A DNA stretch of 64,000 nucleotides from Aquimarina longa SW024. GTDB lineage: Bacteria; Bacteroidota; Bacteroidia; Flavobacteriales; Flavobacteriaceae. Location: contig NZ_KQ474099.1 in the NCBI RefSeq assembly GCF_001401755.1, forward strand, positions 189,926 through 253,925, written 5' to 3'. The notes below the pieces were generated by a model, which searched no databases, was not told where the DNA came from, and saw only the letters and a list, made by a program, of their open reading frames with translations. Position 1 is the first letter of the stretch, and the number at the start of each line of letters is the position of its first letter. This document shows positions 16,148 through 24,999 of the stretch, piece by piece. The position numbers and the translations under genes are program-made.

Positions 16148-18778
16148 ATGACAAAAAAACTACCTATTACGTATTTTACGTTACTTGCCTTATTAATATC
16201 AACATCGCTTTTCGCACAAAAATTACCTGGCGCTAGTGGTAAAGAATATATTATTGGAGACATCAAAGTTACAGGAACTACTAGTTATAATGAAAATACT
16301 GTCATTACCTTTACAGGACTTAGGAAAGGAGAACGTATTTTTCTTCCTGGAGACCGAATAAGTAAAGTAATTAAAAAATTATGGGGACTTGAATTATTTA
16401 GCGATATTAACTTCTATATAAGTAGTATAGAAGGCGATGTTGCTAATCTTGAAATTAATATTCAAGAAGTTCATGAATTAAATGAAGTACGTATTCAAGG
16501 AGTCAAAAAGCGTAAAGCCGAAGGTTTAATCAAAGACAATGGGCTTAACAAAGGAACTAAAGTTACAGAAAATCTTATCACTACAACTCGTAATTTTATA
16601 TCTAATAAGTATAAAAAAGATGGTTATCTAAATACCAAAGTAACTATTAACACTATTGCTGTAAAAGATACAGTAACCAGTAATAAGGTAAACATGGTAG
16701 TATTGATTGACAGAGGAAATCGAGTTAAGATTGATAACATCAATATAGAAGGAAATGAACAGCTTTCTGATGCTAAGGTGCGAAAAGCAATGAAGAACAC
16801 CAAACGTAAGAAACCTCTTAGATTCTGGAAAAGATCAAAATACATTCGTGCAGATTATGAAGAAGACAAAGATAATATCATTGTAAAATATAAAGAAAAA
16901 GGATATCGAGATGCACGTATAACTTCTGACAGTCTACTTATAGAAGATGATAAAACGGTATCGTTAAACCTTACTGTAGAAGAAGGTAATAAATACTATT
17001 TTGGTAATATCAATTTTTTAGGAAATAGCGTATACACAGATAGACAATTAGCAAGACAACTAGTCATTAAAAAGGGAGATGTATACAATGGTGTCTTATT
17101 AGAAAAACAAATTGCTGATAACACAAAACCCGATGCAGACGACCTTACCAATTTATATCAAAATAATGGATACTTGTTCTCTTCAATTGATGCTGTAGAA
17201 ACTAAAGTATATAATGATACTCTTGATTTTGAAATTAGAATACGTGAAGGCAAGCTAACCTATTTTGATCACATTACTGTTTCTGGAAATGATAAAACAA
17301 ATGATCATGTAATCTATAGAACACTTAGAACCAAACCTGGTCAGCAGTATAGTAAAGAACTTGTTGTAAGAACAGTTAGAGAATTAGGGCAATTAGGTTT
17401 CTTTGACCCAGAACAATTAGAACCACAGTTTAAAAATGCAAACCCTCAAGCAGGAACTATTGATATTAATTATCCATTAGTAGAAAAAGGATCTAGCCAA
17501 ATAGAACTTCAGGGTGGTTTTGGAGGCGGTGGTTTTGTAGGAACACTAGGATTAGCATTTAGCAACTTCTCTATCCGTAATATTTTTAACAAAGATGCAT
17601 ATAGCCCTCTACCAATGGGTGATGGTCAAACACTTAGAGTTAGGGCTCAAGCCAGTAGATCATTCAGAACCTATAGCCTTTCATTTGTAGAACCATGGCT
17701 AGGAGGAAAAAGACCATATCAACTTTCTACGTCTTTTTCGCATACCGTACAATTCCTATTCAATAATAGAAGTCGTAATGTAGACAGAAATAGCAAATTC
17801 CTTATTACTGGTGGATCAATTGGTATTGCCAAAAGATTAAACTGGCCTGATAACTTTTTTACTTTATCGCAAGCTATTAACATAAGACATTATAATCTTA
17901 AAAATTACAACACTCGTCTCTTTACATTTGGTAATGGATATTCTAATGATTTATCGTATACTATTGGGCTTAACAGAAATAACACTACTACAAATCCAAT
18001 TTTCCCTACTGGTGGATCAGAATTTAATATTGTAGCCAAACTATCACTTCCATACTCTATTTTAAACGGAGTTGATTATGGTAAACTAAAAGATAGAAGA
18101 GATTTATTAGATGAAGAAAGAAGAAACCTAAGTTCTTCTAATTCAAGAGATGTTGCAAGGAACACCGAAATAGCAAAAGAAATAGGTGAAATCGATCAAG
18201 AGCGTTTTAAATGGCTAGAGTATTATAAAATTAAATTTGATGGTACTTGGTACACCAGCCTATTCAATATTGGTAAAAAACCTTTAGTACTAAAAACAAA
18301 AACAGAATATGGCTTCTTAGGAGCATACAATAATAAAAGAGGAGATATTCCCTTTGAACGTTTTTTCTTAGGAGGAACACAATTAGGCTCTGGAAGCCTT
18401 GATGGAAGAGAAATTGTAGCATTAAGAGGATACCCTGATCGAAGAATTACTCCACAAAGTAGAGTTAATGACCAGAATTTTGATGCCGATGGGGCAACAA
18501 TTTATAACAAATACTCGTTAGAGTTTCGTTATCCTATAACACTAAAACCAGCAGCATCAATTTACCTGCTAGGTTTCTTAGAAGGTGGAGCGTCTTATGA
18601 TAATTTTAAAAGTTTTAACCCTTTTCAAATAAATCGCTCTGCTGGAGCAGGTTTGCGTATCTTTATGCCAGCTTTTGGATTGCTTGGTATAGATTATGGA
18701 TATGGTTTCGATCCTGTTCCTGGGTCTAATCAACCACACGGAAAAGAAATCCATTTTATTATAGGACAACAGTTTTAA
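16148..18778 (+). CDS. bamA: Outer membrane protein assembly factor BamA
   Basis: An 876-residue Omp85 protein that inserts beta barrels into the outer membrane. It has a signal peptide ending near LFAQ, then five predicted POTRA repeats (for example EYIIGDIKVTGTTSYNEN, NVEGNEQLSD-type starts and YFDHITVSGNDKTNDHVI), then the 16-strand barrel, ending IHFIIGQQF with a terminal Phe. The barrel carries a charged insertion (about residues 645-690, with LLDEERRNLSSSNSRD) that should be a long extracellular loop. The frame is open 58 codons further upstream into uppS, but the signal peptide fixes the start at ATG 16148. Confidence 0.96.
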   Translation: MTKKLPITYFTLLALLISTSLFAQKLPGASGKEYIIGDIKVTGTTSYNENTVITFTGLRKGERIFLPGDRISKVIKKLWGLELFSDINFYISSIEGDVANLEINIQEVHELNEVRIQGVKKRKAEGLIKDNGLNKGTKVTENLITTTRNFISNKYKKDGYLNTKVTINTIAVKDTVTSNKVNMVVLIDRGNRVKIDNINIEGNEQLSDAKVRKAMKNTKRKKPLRFWKRSKYIRADYEEDKDNIIVKYKEKGYRDARITSDSLLIEDDKTVSLNLTVEEGNKYYFGNINFLGNSVYTDRQLARQLVIKKGDVYNGVLLEKQIADNTKPDADDLTNLYQNNGYLFSSIDAVETKVYNDTLDFEIRIREGKLTYFDHITVSGNDKTNDHVIYRTLRTKPGQQYSKELVVRTVRELGQLGFFDPEQLEPQFKNANPQAGTIDINYPLVEKGSSQIELQGGFGGGGFVGTLGLAFSNFSIRNIFNKDAYSPLPMGDGQTLRVRAQASRSFRTYSLSFVEPWLGGKRPYQLSTSFSHTVQFLFNNRSRNVDRNSKFLITGGSIGIAKRLNWPDNFFTLSQAINIRHYNLKNYNTRLFTFGNGYSNDLSYTIGLNRNNTTTNPIFPTGGSEFNIVAKLSLPYSILNGVDYGKLKDRRDLLDEERRNLSSSNSRDVARNTEIAKEIGEIDQERFKWLEYYKIKFDGTWYTSLFNIGKKPLVLKTKTEYGFLGAYNNKRGDIPFERFFLGGTQLGSGSLDGREIVALRGYPDRRITPQSRVNDQNFDADGATIYNKYSLEFRYPITLKPAASIYLLGFLEGGASYDNFKSFNPFQINRSAGAGLRIFMPAFGLLGIDYGYGFDPVPGSNQPHGKEIHFIIGQQF

Positions 18779-18816
18779 ATTTTGGCACGATTATTTCAAC
18801 ATACACAAACAAAGTC

Positions 18817-19638
18817 ATGAAAACAAAGGGTCTTTTACTAGTTACAGCTATCAGTTGGCTATTTTTTACAACTACAATACATGCACAAAAAGGTATTAGA
18901 ATTGGATATATAGATATGAGTTATATTCTGGAAAATGTACCAGAATACAACGAAGCTTCTTCTGATCTTGAAACCAAAATACAAAAATGGAAAGTAGAAA
19001 TAGAAGCCGAGCTTAAAGAGGTAGAAGAAATGCGAAAAGACCTTAATAACGAAAGAGTTTTGTTAACTAAAGAACTCATTGAAGAAAGAGAAGAAGACAT
19101 TCTTTTTAAAGAAAAAGAGATCTTAGAATATCAACAGAAGCGATTTGGACCTAATGGAGATCTTTTTATTCAGAAAAAAAGATTAGTTCAACCAGTACAA
19201 GATCAAGTTTTTGTAGCAGTACAAGAAATTGCAAAAAACAAAAAGTATGATTTTATTTTTGACAAATCAGCTGATCTGGTAATGTTATACTCTGCAGATC
19301 GATTTGATATCAGTGATCAGGTATTACTTAGAATAAATAGAGCTTCAAAAAGAAAGCAGCTAAATAGTAAAAGAGAAAGAAAAAATCTCGAAAGAGACGA
19401 ACAAAGAAATGTTGAGCAAGAAAAAGAAGTAAGCGATAGACAGAGAGAGGCTCAAAGAAGATTATCTGAAAGAGAACAACTTCTTGCCCAACGTAAAGCA
19501 GAGAGGGATTCTATCAGAGCTGTAAAAAAGAAAGAATTTGAAGAAAGAAGAGCTAAATTATTAGAATTACAAAAGAGAAGAAAAGACTCTATAAATGCAC
19601 TAAAAGCGCAAAGAGAAAATATAAAAAACAATAATTAA
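18817..19638 (+). CDS. OmpH/Skp family periplasmic chaperone with long charged tail
   Basis: A 273-residue OmpH/Skp protein that should hold unfolded outer-membrane proteins in the periplasm. It has a signal peptide (to about residue 24, THAQ), the typical GIRIGYIDMSYILENVPEYNEASSDLE opening, a long coiled coil and the closing FDKSADLVMLYSADRFDISDQVL segment near residues 147-170. The last 100 residues are an extra Arg/Glu/Lys/Gln-rich helix that ordinary Skp (about 165 residues) lacks. It is the fourth gene of the operon, 38 bases after bamA. Confidence 0.9.
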   Translation: MKTKGLLLVTAISWLFFTTTIHAQKGIRIGYIDMSYILENVPEYNEASSDLETKIQKWKVEIEAELKEVEEMRKDLNNERVLLTKELIEEREEDILFKEKEILEYQQKRFGPNGDLFIQKKRLVQPVQDQVFVAVQEIAKNKKYDFIFDKSADLVMLYSADRFDISDQVLLRINRASKRKQLNSKRERKNLERDEQRNVEQEKEVSDRQREAQRRLSEREQLLAQRKAERDSIRAVKKKEFEERRAKLLELQKRRKDSINALKAQRENIKNNN

Positions 19639-19716
19639 TTATCTATTCTAAACTATAACAAAGAGGATAATAACTAAAAAACTAAATAAATTTATAACAC
19701 CATTAATTACTTACAA

Positions 19717-20226
19717 ATGAAACAATTTAGAACATTACTAGTAGCTACTGCACTTATCATAGGAACCTCAAGCTTTATGAACGCTCAATCAAAAGTTGCT
19801 CATATCGCATCACAGGAACTTGTAGAGGCAATGCCTGCTTTCAAATCAGCAAAAAGTGAGATTGAAAAGCTGAATAAAACTTATGATGCAGAAATCAGAA
19901 ATATGGTGTTAGAATTACAAAACACTATCAAAAAATACTCTCAAGAAGCTGAAACTAAAACAGACGAAGAAAACTTAAAAAGACAGCAAGAAGTACAAGC
20001 TACAGAGAAAAGTATCAATGATTATAGAACAAATGCACTTCAAGATCTTCAGAAAAAAGAAATTGAATTAATGAAGCCTATATACGAAAAAGCACGTACA
20101 GCAATCCAAAAAGTTGCCAGAGCACAAGGTTTCCAATATGTATTAGATTCTACTACAGGAACAGGGGTAATTATGGCTGATGGTAAAAACCTTATGGCTG
20201 ACGTAAAAAAGGACTTAAGTATTTAA
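19717..20226 (+). CDS. OmpH/Skp family periplasmic chaperone
   Basis: A 169-residue Skp-type chaperone of standard length. Its signal peptide ends near FMNAQ, followed by SKVAHIASQELVEAMPAFKSAKSEIEKL, a Lys/Glu/Gln-rich coiled coil, and GFQYVLDSTTGTGVIMADG at the C-terminal body. It is a paralogue of the preceding gene, 78 bases downstream, and the pair follows bamA as in many Bacteroidota. A strong hairpin terminator 26 bases after its stop closes the operon. Confidence 0.94.
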   Translation: MKQFRTLLVATALIIGTSSFMNAQSKVAHIASQELVEAMPAFKSAKSEIEKLNKTYDAEIRNMVLELQNTIKKYSQEAETKTDEENLKRQQEVQATEKSINDYRTNALQDLQKKEIELMKPIYEKARTAIQKVARAQGFQYVLDSTTGTGVIMADGKNLMADVKKDLSI

Positions 20227-20252
20227 CAACTTTACTATCGTATCATAAAATA

Positions 20253-20288
20253 AAAAAAACAGTGAGATAGCTATCTCACTGTTTTTTT
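20253..20288. terminator. Strong intrinsic terminator after the bamA-ompH operon
   Basis: This is a perfect 36-base inverted repeat: seven A, then CAGTGAGATAG, then its complement, then seven T. It closes the ompH gene and insulates murI. Confidence 0.9.
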
Positions 20289-20316
20289 TATTTTTGGAAT
20301 ATATTATCTTGTGACT

Positions 20317-21105
20317 ATGCAAAACAAGCCTATCGGTATATTTGATTCAGGTGTTGGCGGAACCTCTATCTGGAAAGAGATTACTTCACTACTACCACAT
20401 GAAAATACTATTTTTCTAGCAGATAGCAAATATGCTCCTTATGGCAAACGAAGTAGAGAGGAAATCACTAGGCTGAGTATTAAAAATACCAAAAAATTAA
20501 TACAACTAAATTGCAAAATTATAGTTGTTGCATGTAATACCGCTACCACTAATGCTATAAAAACACTAAGAGCAACATATAATATCCCTATTATAGGTAT
20601 AGAGCCTGCTATAAAACCTGCAGCTATACATTCTAAAACAAAAAGAATAGGTGTTCTCGCTACAAAAGGTACATTAACCAGTGAATTATTCTCTAAAACA
20701 TCTGACTTATATACTCAAAATATAGAAATGTTTGAAGTCGTTGGCACTGGGTTAGTAGAGTTGATAGAAGAAGGCATGATAGACACTGAAGAAATGCTAA
20801 CATTACTTCAGTCATACATTACCCCAATGTTAAAAAAAGGCATTGATTATCTTGTTTTAGGATGTACCCATTACCCCTATCTTATCCCTATCTTAAAAAA
20901 AATACTTCCTGAACATATTAAAATTATTGATTCTGGGGAAGCTGTCGCAAGGCAGACTAAGGCTGTATTGGTTACAAATAATATACTAAACACTAGTAAT
21001 AAATTAGGCAAACATTCACTATACTCTAATAACAATACACATACTCTAAAAGACATTTTAAAAGCACATACAACGAATCATACTATAGAATTTTTAGGGT
21101 TTTAA
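20317..21105 (+). CDS. murI: Glutamate racemase
   Basis: A 262-residue cytoplasmic enzyme that supplies D-glutamate for peptidoglycan. Motifs are PIGIFDSGVGGTS (Asp10), the first catalytic cysteine at residue 73 (VVACNTATTNA) and the second at residue 183 (LVLGCTHYPYL). I chose ATG 20317; a GTG two codons earlier is the only alternative. A -7-like TATTTTTG lies at 20289-20296, on the trailing edge of the preceding terminator. Confidence 0.96.
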   Translation: MQNKPIGIFDSGVGGTSIWKEITSLLPHENTIFLADSKYAPYGKRSREEITRLSIKNTKKLIQLNCKIIVVACNTATTNAIKTLRATYNIPIIGIEPAIKPAAIHSKTKRIGVLATKGTLTSELFSKTSDLYTQNIEMFEVVGTGLVELIEEGMIDTEEMLTLLQSYITPMLKKGIDYLVLGCTHYPYLIPILKKILPEHIKIIDSGEAVARQTKAVLVTNNILNTSNKLGKHSLYSNNNTHTLKDILKAHTTNHTIEFLGF

Positions 21106-21433
21106 CATGATGTGGCACACTAGACAGGTAGCTAATAAGTTCTTATTATAAAGAAAAATTCAAAAAATAGTTGTCTTGTACATTATATTAACAATATGAT
21201 CATATCCAAAAGCTGTAGTATCAAACCAGCTGTTTTTCTTTTTACCTGTGAATGTACTTCATATCAGGCAACGAAATATTACAATTACACATAAGTTTAC
21301 AATAAAAAACAAATAACATACACCATACACACCGCAAGAAGATACTTATAAAATCTTACTATCAATGATTTACAAATCAACAAATATAGGAGATATTAAT
21401 ACTCATCATCCATAAAATAGATTTGCTATAAAA
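21106..21433. other. Non-coding gap between murI and the precursor-peptide terminator
   Basis: About 330 AT-rich bases with no gene that I can support. Short open stretches, such as 32 codons from 21197, have no signal, motif or ribosome-binding site. No tRNA, riboswitch or repeat is visible. Confidence 0.6.
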
Positions 21434-21470
21434 AACAAGACCATTAGAAGAAATTCCTAATGGTCTTGTT
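21434..21470 (-). terminator. Intrinsic terminator of the RiPP-like precursor gene
   Basis: AACAAGACCATTAG at 21434-21447 pairs perfectly with CTAATGGTCTTGTT at 21457-21470 across a nine-base loop. On the minus strand it is followed by a run of T, and it lies 20 bases after the precursor stop. This supports the short gene as a discrete transcript. Confidence 0.85.
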
Positions 21471-21489
21471 ATATATAATAAGTGATAGA

Positions 21490-21708
21490 TTAGCAATAAA
21501 TAGGACCGCTCTTATCGGTACCTCCACCGCCAGTACCACCTGTACCACCACAATTATTGGTGTAACAAGTTTGACCTGGATTATTTCCTTGCCCTACACA
21601 ACTATGTAATGACGGGTTACCTGTTCCCCCTACAATAGCCTTAGAAGCCAGGTTAGAAATTTTGATTTTCTTTAGAGATAACTTCTTTAATGATTCTCTT
21701 TTTTTCAT
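21490..21708 (-). CDS. RiPP-like precursor peptide with double-glycine leader (class I lanthipeptide-type leader)
   Basis: A 72-residue peptide. Residues 1-28 form a Lys-rich leader (MKKRESLKKLSLKKIKISNL, then ASKAIVGG) ending in Gly-Gly, resembling the leaders of Bacteroidota GG-type and class I lanthipeptide precursors (the LxLxKxxIxxL pattern). The predicted 44-residue core is Gly-rich, with four cysteines (core positions 9, 20, 25 and 44), several Ser/Thr and a terminal Cys. No LanB, LanC, radical SAM, cyclodehydratase or C39 peptidase/ABC gene is in the window, so modification and export would have to act in trans. The gene ends at a strong terminator, and the next gene upstream on the same strand is a LytTR regulator. 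The class is inferred from the leader only. Confidence 0.65.
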   Translation of the reverse strand: MKKRESLKKLSLKKIKISNLASKAIVGGTGNPSLHSCVGQGNNPGQTCYTNNCGGTGGTGGGGTDKSGPIYC

Positions 21709-21834
21709 TGTTTTTGAGTTTTTACAGTTAATTATTATAAATATTACAAATTATAACAACTAACAAATGTTATCTCTATTATATTTAACAAAAAAAGTGA
21801 TTATTCAACAAAAAATAGAGTTAATTTTTACTAA

Positions 21835-22566
21835 TTACCTAAAATAATCCAACAATATTCCTTTTTTAGAAGAAGACACACTTAATTCCTTACCCGAAGA
21901 TAAAACAACACTTCCTCCTTTACCTTTTCTATATCTTGTTATCTCACTTATATTAACCAAATGACTTTTATGTATTCTTACAAATCCATGAGAATGTAAC
22001 GATTCTTCGAAATATTTAAGTGTCTTGCTTACTAATTTCTGTCCCTTATCTAAATAAATTTTAGTATAATTATCATCTGCTTCACAATACAAAATATCAG
22101 AAATCTGTAACACTTCAAAACCGTCTTGTTGAGGAATAGTGATTTTACCCTCTATTGTAGTAATTTTAGGAACTAAAACAGTATCTAGAAGAGCTTCTTC
22201 TCGTTTTTTAATATGGTGGACATGATCAACTGCCTTAATTAAATCATCAATAGCAATAGGCTTTAATAAATAATAGGTTGCTTGAGCGTTTAAAGCCTCT
22301 ACAGCATAATGATCATATGCTGTTACAAAAACAATTTCAAAGGTACGGTCAGTAATTTGTTCTAATAAATCAAATGCATTACCGTAAGGCATTTCTACAT
22401 CTAAAAATAGCATATCTGGTGAATAGGTCTCTAGCAAAACTAATGTTTCTTTTACACTTGCTGCCTCTCCCAAAATAGTGACCAATGGGCAATATTTACC
22501 TATATAATTTCTAAGTATCGTTCTGCTATTTGCTTCATCATCTACTATAATCGCGGTTAAGTTCAT
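21835..22566 (-). CDS. LytTR-family response regulator
   Basis: A 243-residue two-component regulator. The receiver domain (about 1-120) has the acidic pair Asp9/Asp10 (IIVDDEANSR), the phosphoacceptor Asp56 (LFLDVEMP), a conserved Thr/Ala (FVTAYDHYA) and the lysine in LLKPI. The C-terminal LytTR DNA-binding domain (about 140-243) shows ILYCEADDNYTKIYL, FVRIHKSHLVN and a final GILLDYF. Its ATG immediately follows the stop of the sensor kinase gene, so the two form one operon. The target genes are unknown; the adjacent precursor gene and the vWA lipoprotein are candidates by position only. Confidence 0.95.
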   Translation of the reverse strand: MNLTAIIVDDEANSRTILRNYIGKYCPLVTILGEAASVKETLVLLETYSPDMLFLDVEMPYGNAFDLLEQITDRTFEIVFVTAYDHYAVEALNAQATYYLLKPIAIDDLIKAVDHVHHIKKREEALLDTVLVPKITTIEGKITIPQQDGFEVLQISDILYCEADDNYTKIYLDKGQKLVSKTLKYFEESLHSHGFVRIHKSHLVNISEITRYRKGKGGSVVLSSGKELSVSSSKKGILLDYFR

Positions 22567-24780
22567 TTATTTATCTTTCTTAAGAATTAGTGTTACTTGG
22601 GTTCCTTCTTCATTATCTGTGAGATCTGATACAAATACATCTATTTTATCTTTATACATTTTGTTAAGAATAGTAACTCTCTTTTTAATGTTACCCATTC
22701 CCCTAGACTGCTGTTTTTTTTGATTTAAGGTTTTTAGTTCTTTAGATTTTTTACGTCCTATACCATCATCCATTATTCTTATTTCTATCTTATCTATAGC
22801 TATTTTTTGAAAGTTTATAGATAGTATACCTCTTTCTTCTTTATATCGTAACCCATGCCAAACTGCGTTTTCTACATATGGTTGTAATAACATAGGAGGA
22901 ATCATATATTCGTTTATATCAATATCTGGATCAACTGTTATATTATATTCAAATTTATCCTGAAACCTAAAATGCTCTAATTGCACATATAGCTTTAAGA
23001 GCTCTATCTCTTTTTCTAACGAGATAAAATCTTCTTCACTATTCTCTAGAACAGCTCTCATTAATAAAGAGAAATCCGTTAGATATCGATTTGCAGTTCT
23101 TTCATCACTTGTTGCTATAAATGTATTTACAGAATTTAAAGCATTAAAAATAAAATGCGGATTCATTTGTGATCTCAGTGACTTTAATGCTAATATATTA
23201 TTAGCATATCGTTGTTGCTTCATATTACGGTACATCAAATAGGCAGCTAGAAGTAATAAAATTGTTAATCCTATCAAAAAATAAATAATAATCTGCTGTC
23301 GTAAACTTTGTTGATTGACTAACTCTTGTGATGCAAATGCCAATTGATACTTCGCTTCATTTAATTCTCTATCTTTTTCTAAAGTGACAATGCGATTCGC
23401 TTTTTGAGCCAGTTCTCTGGTAAAGCGATTTGCTTGTGAAATCTCCTGATCTTTTTGTATATATAATTTATCTATAATTACTTCATATTCTTCAAATGCT
23501 TCTGATGCCTTTTTTAACTCTCCTTTTTCTCTATATACCTCCCCTAACTTTCTGGTAGCATCTTTTTGAACGATCAGGTCATTTTTTGATGTTGCTTCTT
23601 TAATACTTTCTTCTAGATATGGTATCGCCTTATCGTATGCTTCTTGTGCGGCAAAAGCACTGGCTATCTTATAATTTTGCACCTGAGTAGTTAAAGAGTT
23701 ATTTTCTGTTGGTAAGGGTAAATCTTCGATCTCATCACTTTCAATCTCTTCTATATCTTCAAGAGCTTTTTTTCTGAGTTGTATTTCTTTATCGTAACTA
23801 CTGTTTTTGTTATAAAAATCTGCTGCAACTGTTCTCTGCCTAGCTGATGTTTTCTTATCTTGTTGCTGAGCTAATTGTACTGAATTATCTAAATACTCTT
23901 CTGCATCAATAGCATTTCCCTCTTTCTGTAGCACCTTTGCTAACTTAGAGTTTAATAAAATAACTTTATCTGCTATTTTTTTTCGTTGGCTTAAGGATAA
24001 TGCTTTTCTGTAATTTTCTATCGCATTAGAATAACTCTGTAAACCCTCATAACTATCTCCTAACCCTTCATATACTATAATTTTTTGGGTAGTATTTAAT
24101 CTAGATTTTTGTAATTGAGAAAATGTTTTTAATGCACCTTGATAGTTTTTATTCTCCAACTGTGCACCGCCTAATTTAACTTTTACCTCAGTACGATTTT
24201 TATTTTTAAGGCTTGTTAAATAATTACTTTCTGCAAGATCAGGCTGCTTCCAATACCTATATATATCAGCTAGTGTCTCAAACAGTTCTGCTTTTTTATT
24301 ATCTGACACAGGATCATCATCTCGTATAGTTTCCAAAGCATTTGTAATATATTCTATACTGGTAGCTGCATCCTTTTTTAAAGTTCTTTTTGCTTCTTTT
24401 AGATTTTCTTGATATCTAAATTCTCGCTTTTGTTTAGAAACTAATTTTGATTTAGATCCTGCAGGATCATCCTTTACTTCGACATCGATTCGTTGTCCAT
24501 CTTTAATAATGTAACGTACAGTAATAAAGCTATCATGAGTTATTATAAGTTCATCTCCGACATGAGCCTCTATCCTAAAATCACCAAAAGCATCAGTACT
24601 TATAGTCCCCTTTCCTAAAACAGTTATTTCTGCACCCTTAATAGGTTTTCTAGTACTTTTTTCTTTTACAGACCCCTTGATACTCATTGGAGCTGCTCTT
24701 CTTGTTTTAGCATTCTCTTGTCCCATTATTAACATAGGGAAGAGTATAATAGCCATAATTAGTAAACCTATCTTCTTCAT
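22567..24780 (-). CDS. TPR-containing LytS-type sensor histidine kinase with N-terminal carboxypeptidase-regulatory-like domain
   Basis: A 737-residue sensor. In order: a signal peptide (to about 22); a carboxypeptidase-D-regulatory-like beta sandwich (about 33-105, SIKGSVKEKSTRKPIKGAEITVLGKG, STDAFGDFRIEA); TPR-like helices (about 125-450); a coiled coil; one transmembrane segment (about 498-517); and a His_kinase/HATPase pair. The phosphoacceptor His is in RSQMNPHFIFNALNSV (near residue 542), and the ATP lid region includes DDGIGRKKSKELK and SRGMGNIKKR. The sensory part should therefore be periplasmic. I use ATG 24780 in preference to the GTG one codon earlier. It is divergent from the vWA lipoprotein. 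Confidence 0.93.
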   Translation of the reverse strand: MKKIGLLIMAIILFPMLIMGQENAKTRRAAPMSIKGSVKEKSTRKPIKGAEITVLGKGTISTDAFGDFRIEAHVGDELIITHDSFITVRYIIKDGQRIDVEVKDDPAGSKSKLVSKQKREFRYQENLKEAKRTLKKDAATSIEYITNALETIRDDDPVSDNKKAELFETLADIYRYWKQPDLAESNYLTSLKNKNRTEVKVKLGGAQLENKNYQGALKTFSQLQKSRLNTTQKIIVYEGLGDSYEGLQSYSNAIENYRKALSLSQRKKIADKVILLNSKLAKVLQKEGNAIDAEEYLDNSVQLAQQQDKKTSARQRTVAADFYNKNSSYDKEIQLRKKALEDIEEIESDEIEDLPLPTENNSLTTQVQNYKIASAFAAQEAYDKAIPYLEESIKEATSKNDLIVQKDATRKLGEVYREKGELKKASEAFEEYEVIIDKLYIQKDQEISQANRFTRELAQKANRIVTLEKDRELNEAKYQLAFASQELVNQQSLRQQIIIYFLIGLTILLLLAAYLMYRNMKQQRYANNILALKSLRSQMNPHFIFNALNSVNTFIATSDERTANRYLTDFSLLMRAVLENSEEDFISLEKEIELLKLYVQLEHFRFQDKFEYNITVDPDIDINEYMIPPMLLQPYVENAVWHGLRYKEERGILSINFQKIAIDKIEIRIMDDGIGRKKSKELKTLNQKKQQSRGMGNIKKRVTILNKMYKDKIDVFVSDLTDNEEGTQVTLILKKDK

Positions 24781-24999
24781 CACTTATTCATAAAACTAAG
24801 TAAACTTAATCCATTTTACTGGGATAATAAAATCTGTATTTATCAATTACATTGTTTTTTAGAAGCTTTTTTATGTAAAAAAAGAAGCTCCCTAATTTTA
24901 GAATTGTGTTCCCTCATTCATAACTACCATTCACTCATTCTAGATTTTCATTCCATAAAGTTTGATCTAGTTTTATATAGAATTTAAAAAGGAAAAATC

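Noticed and set aside
21197..21295. 32-codon open frame after murI
   Set aside because: It has no ribosome-binding site, leader pattern or hydrophobic segment; chance in AT-rich DNA is enough.
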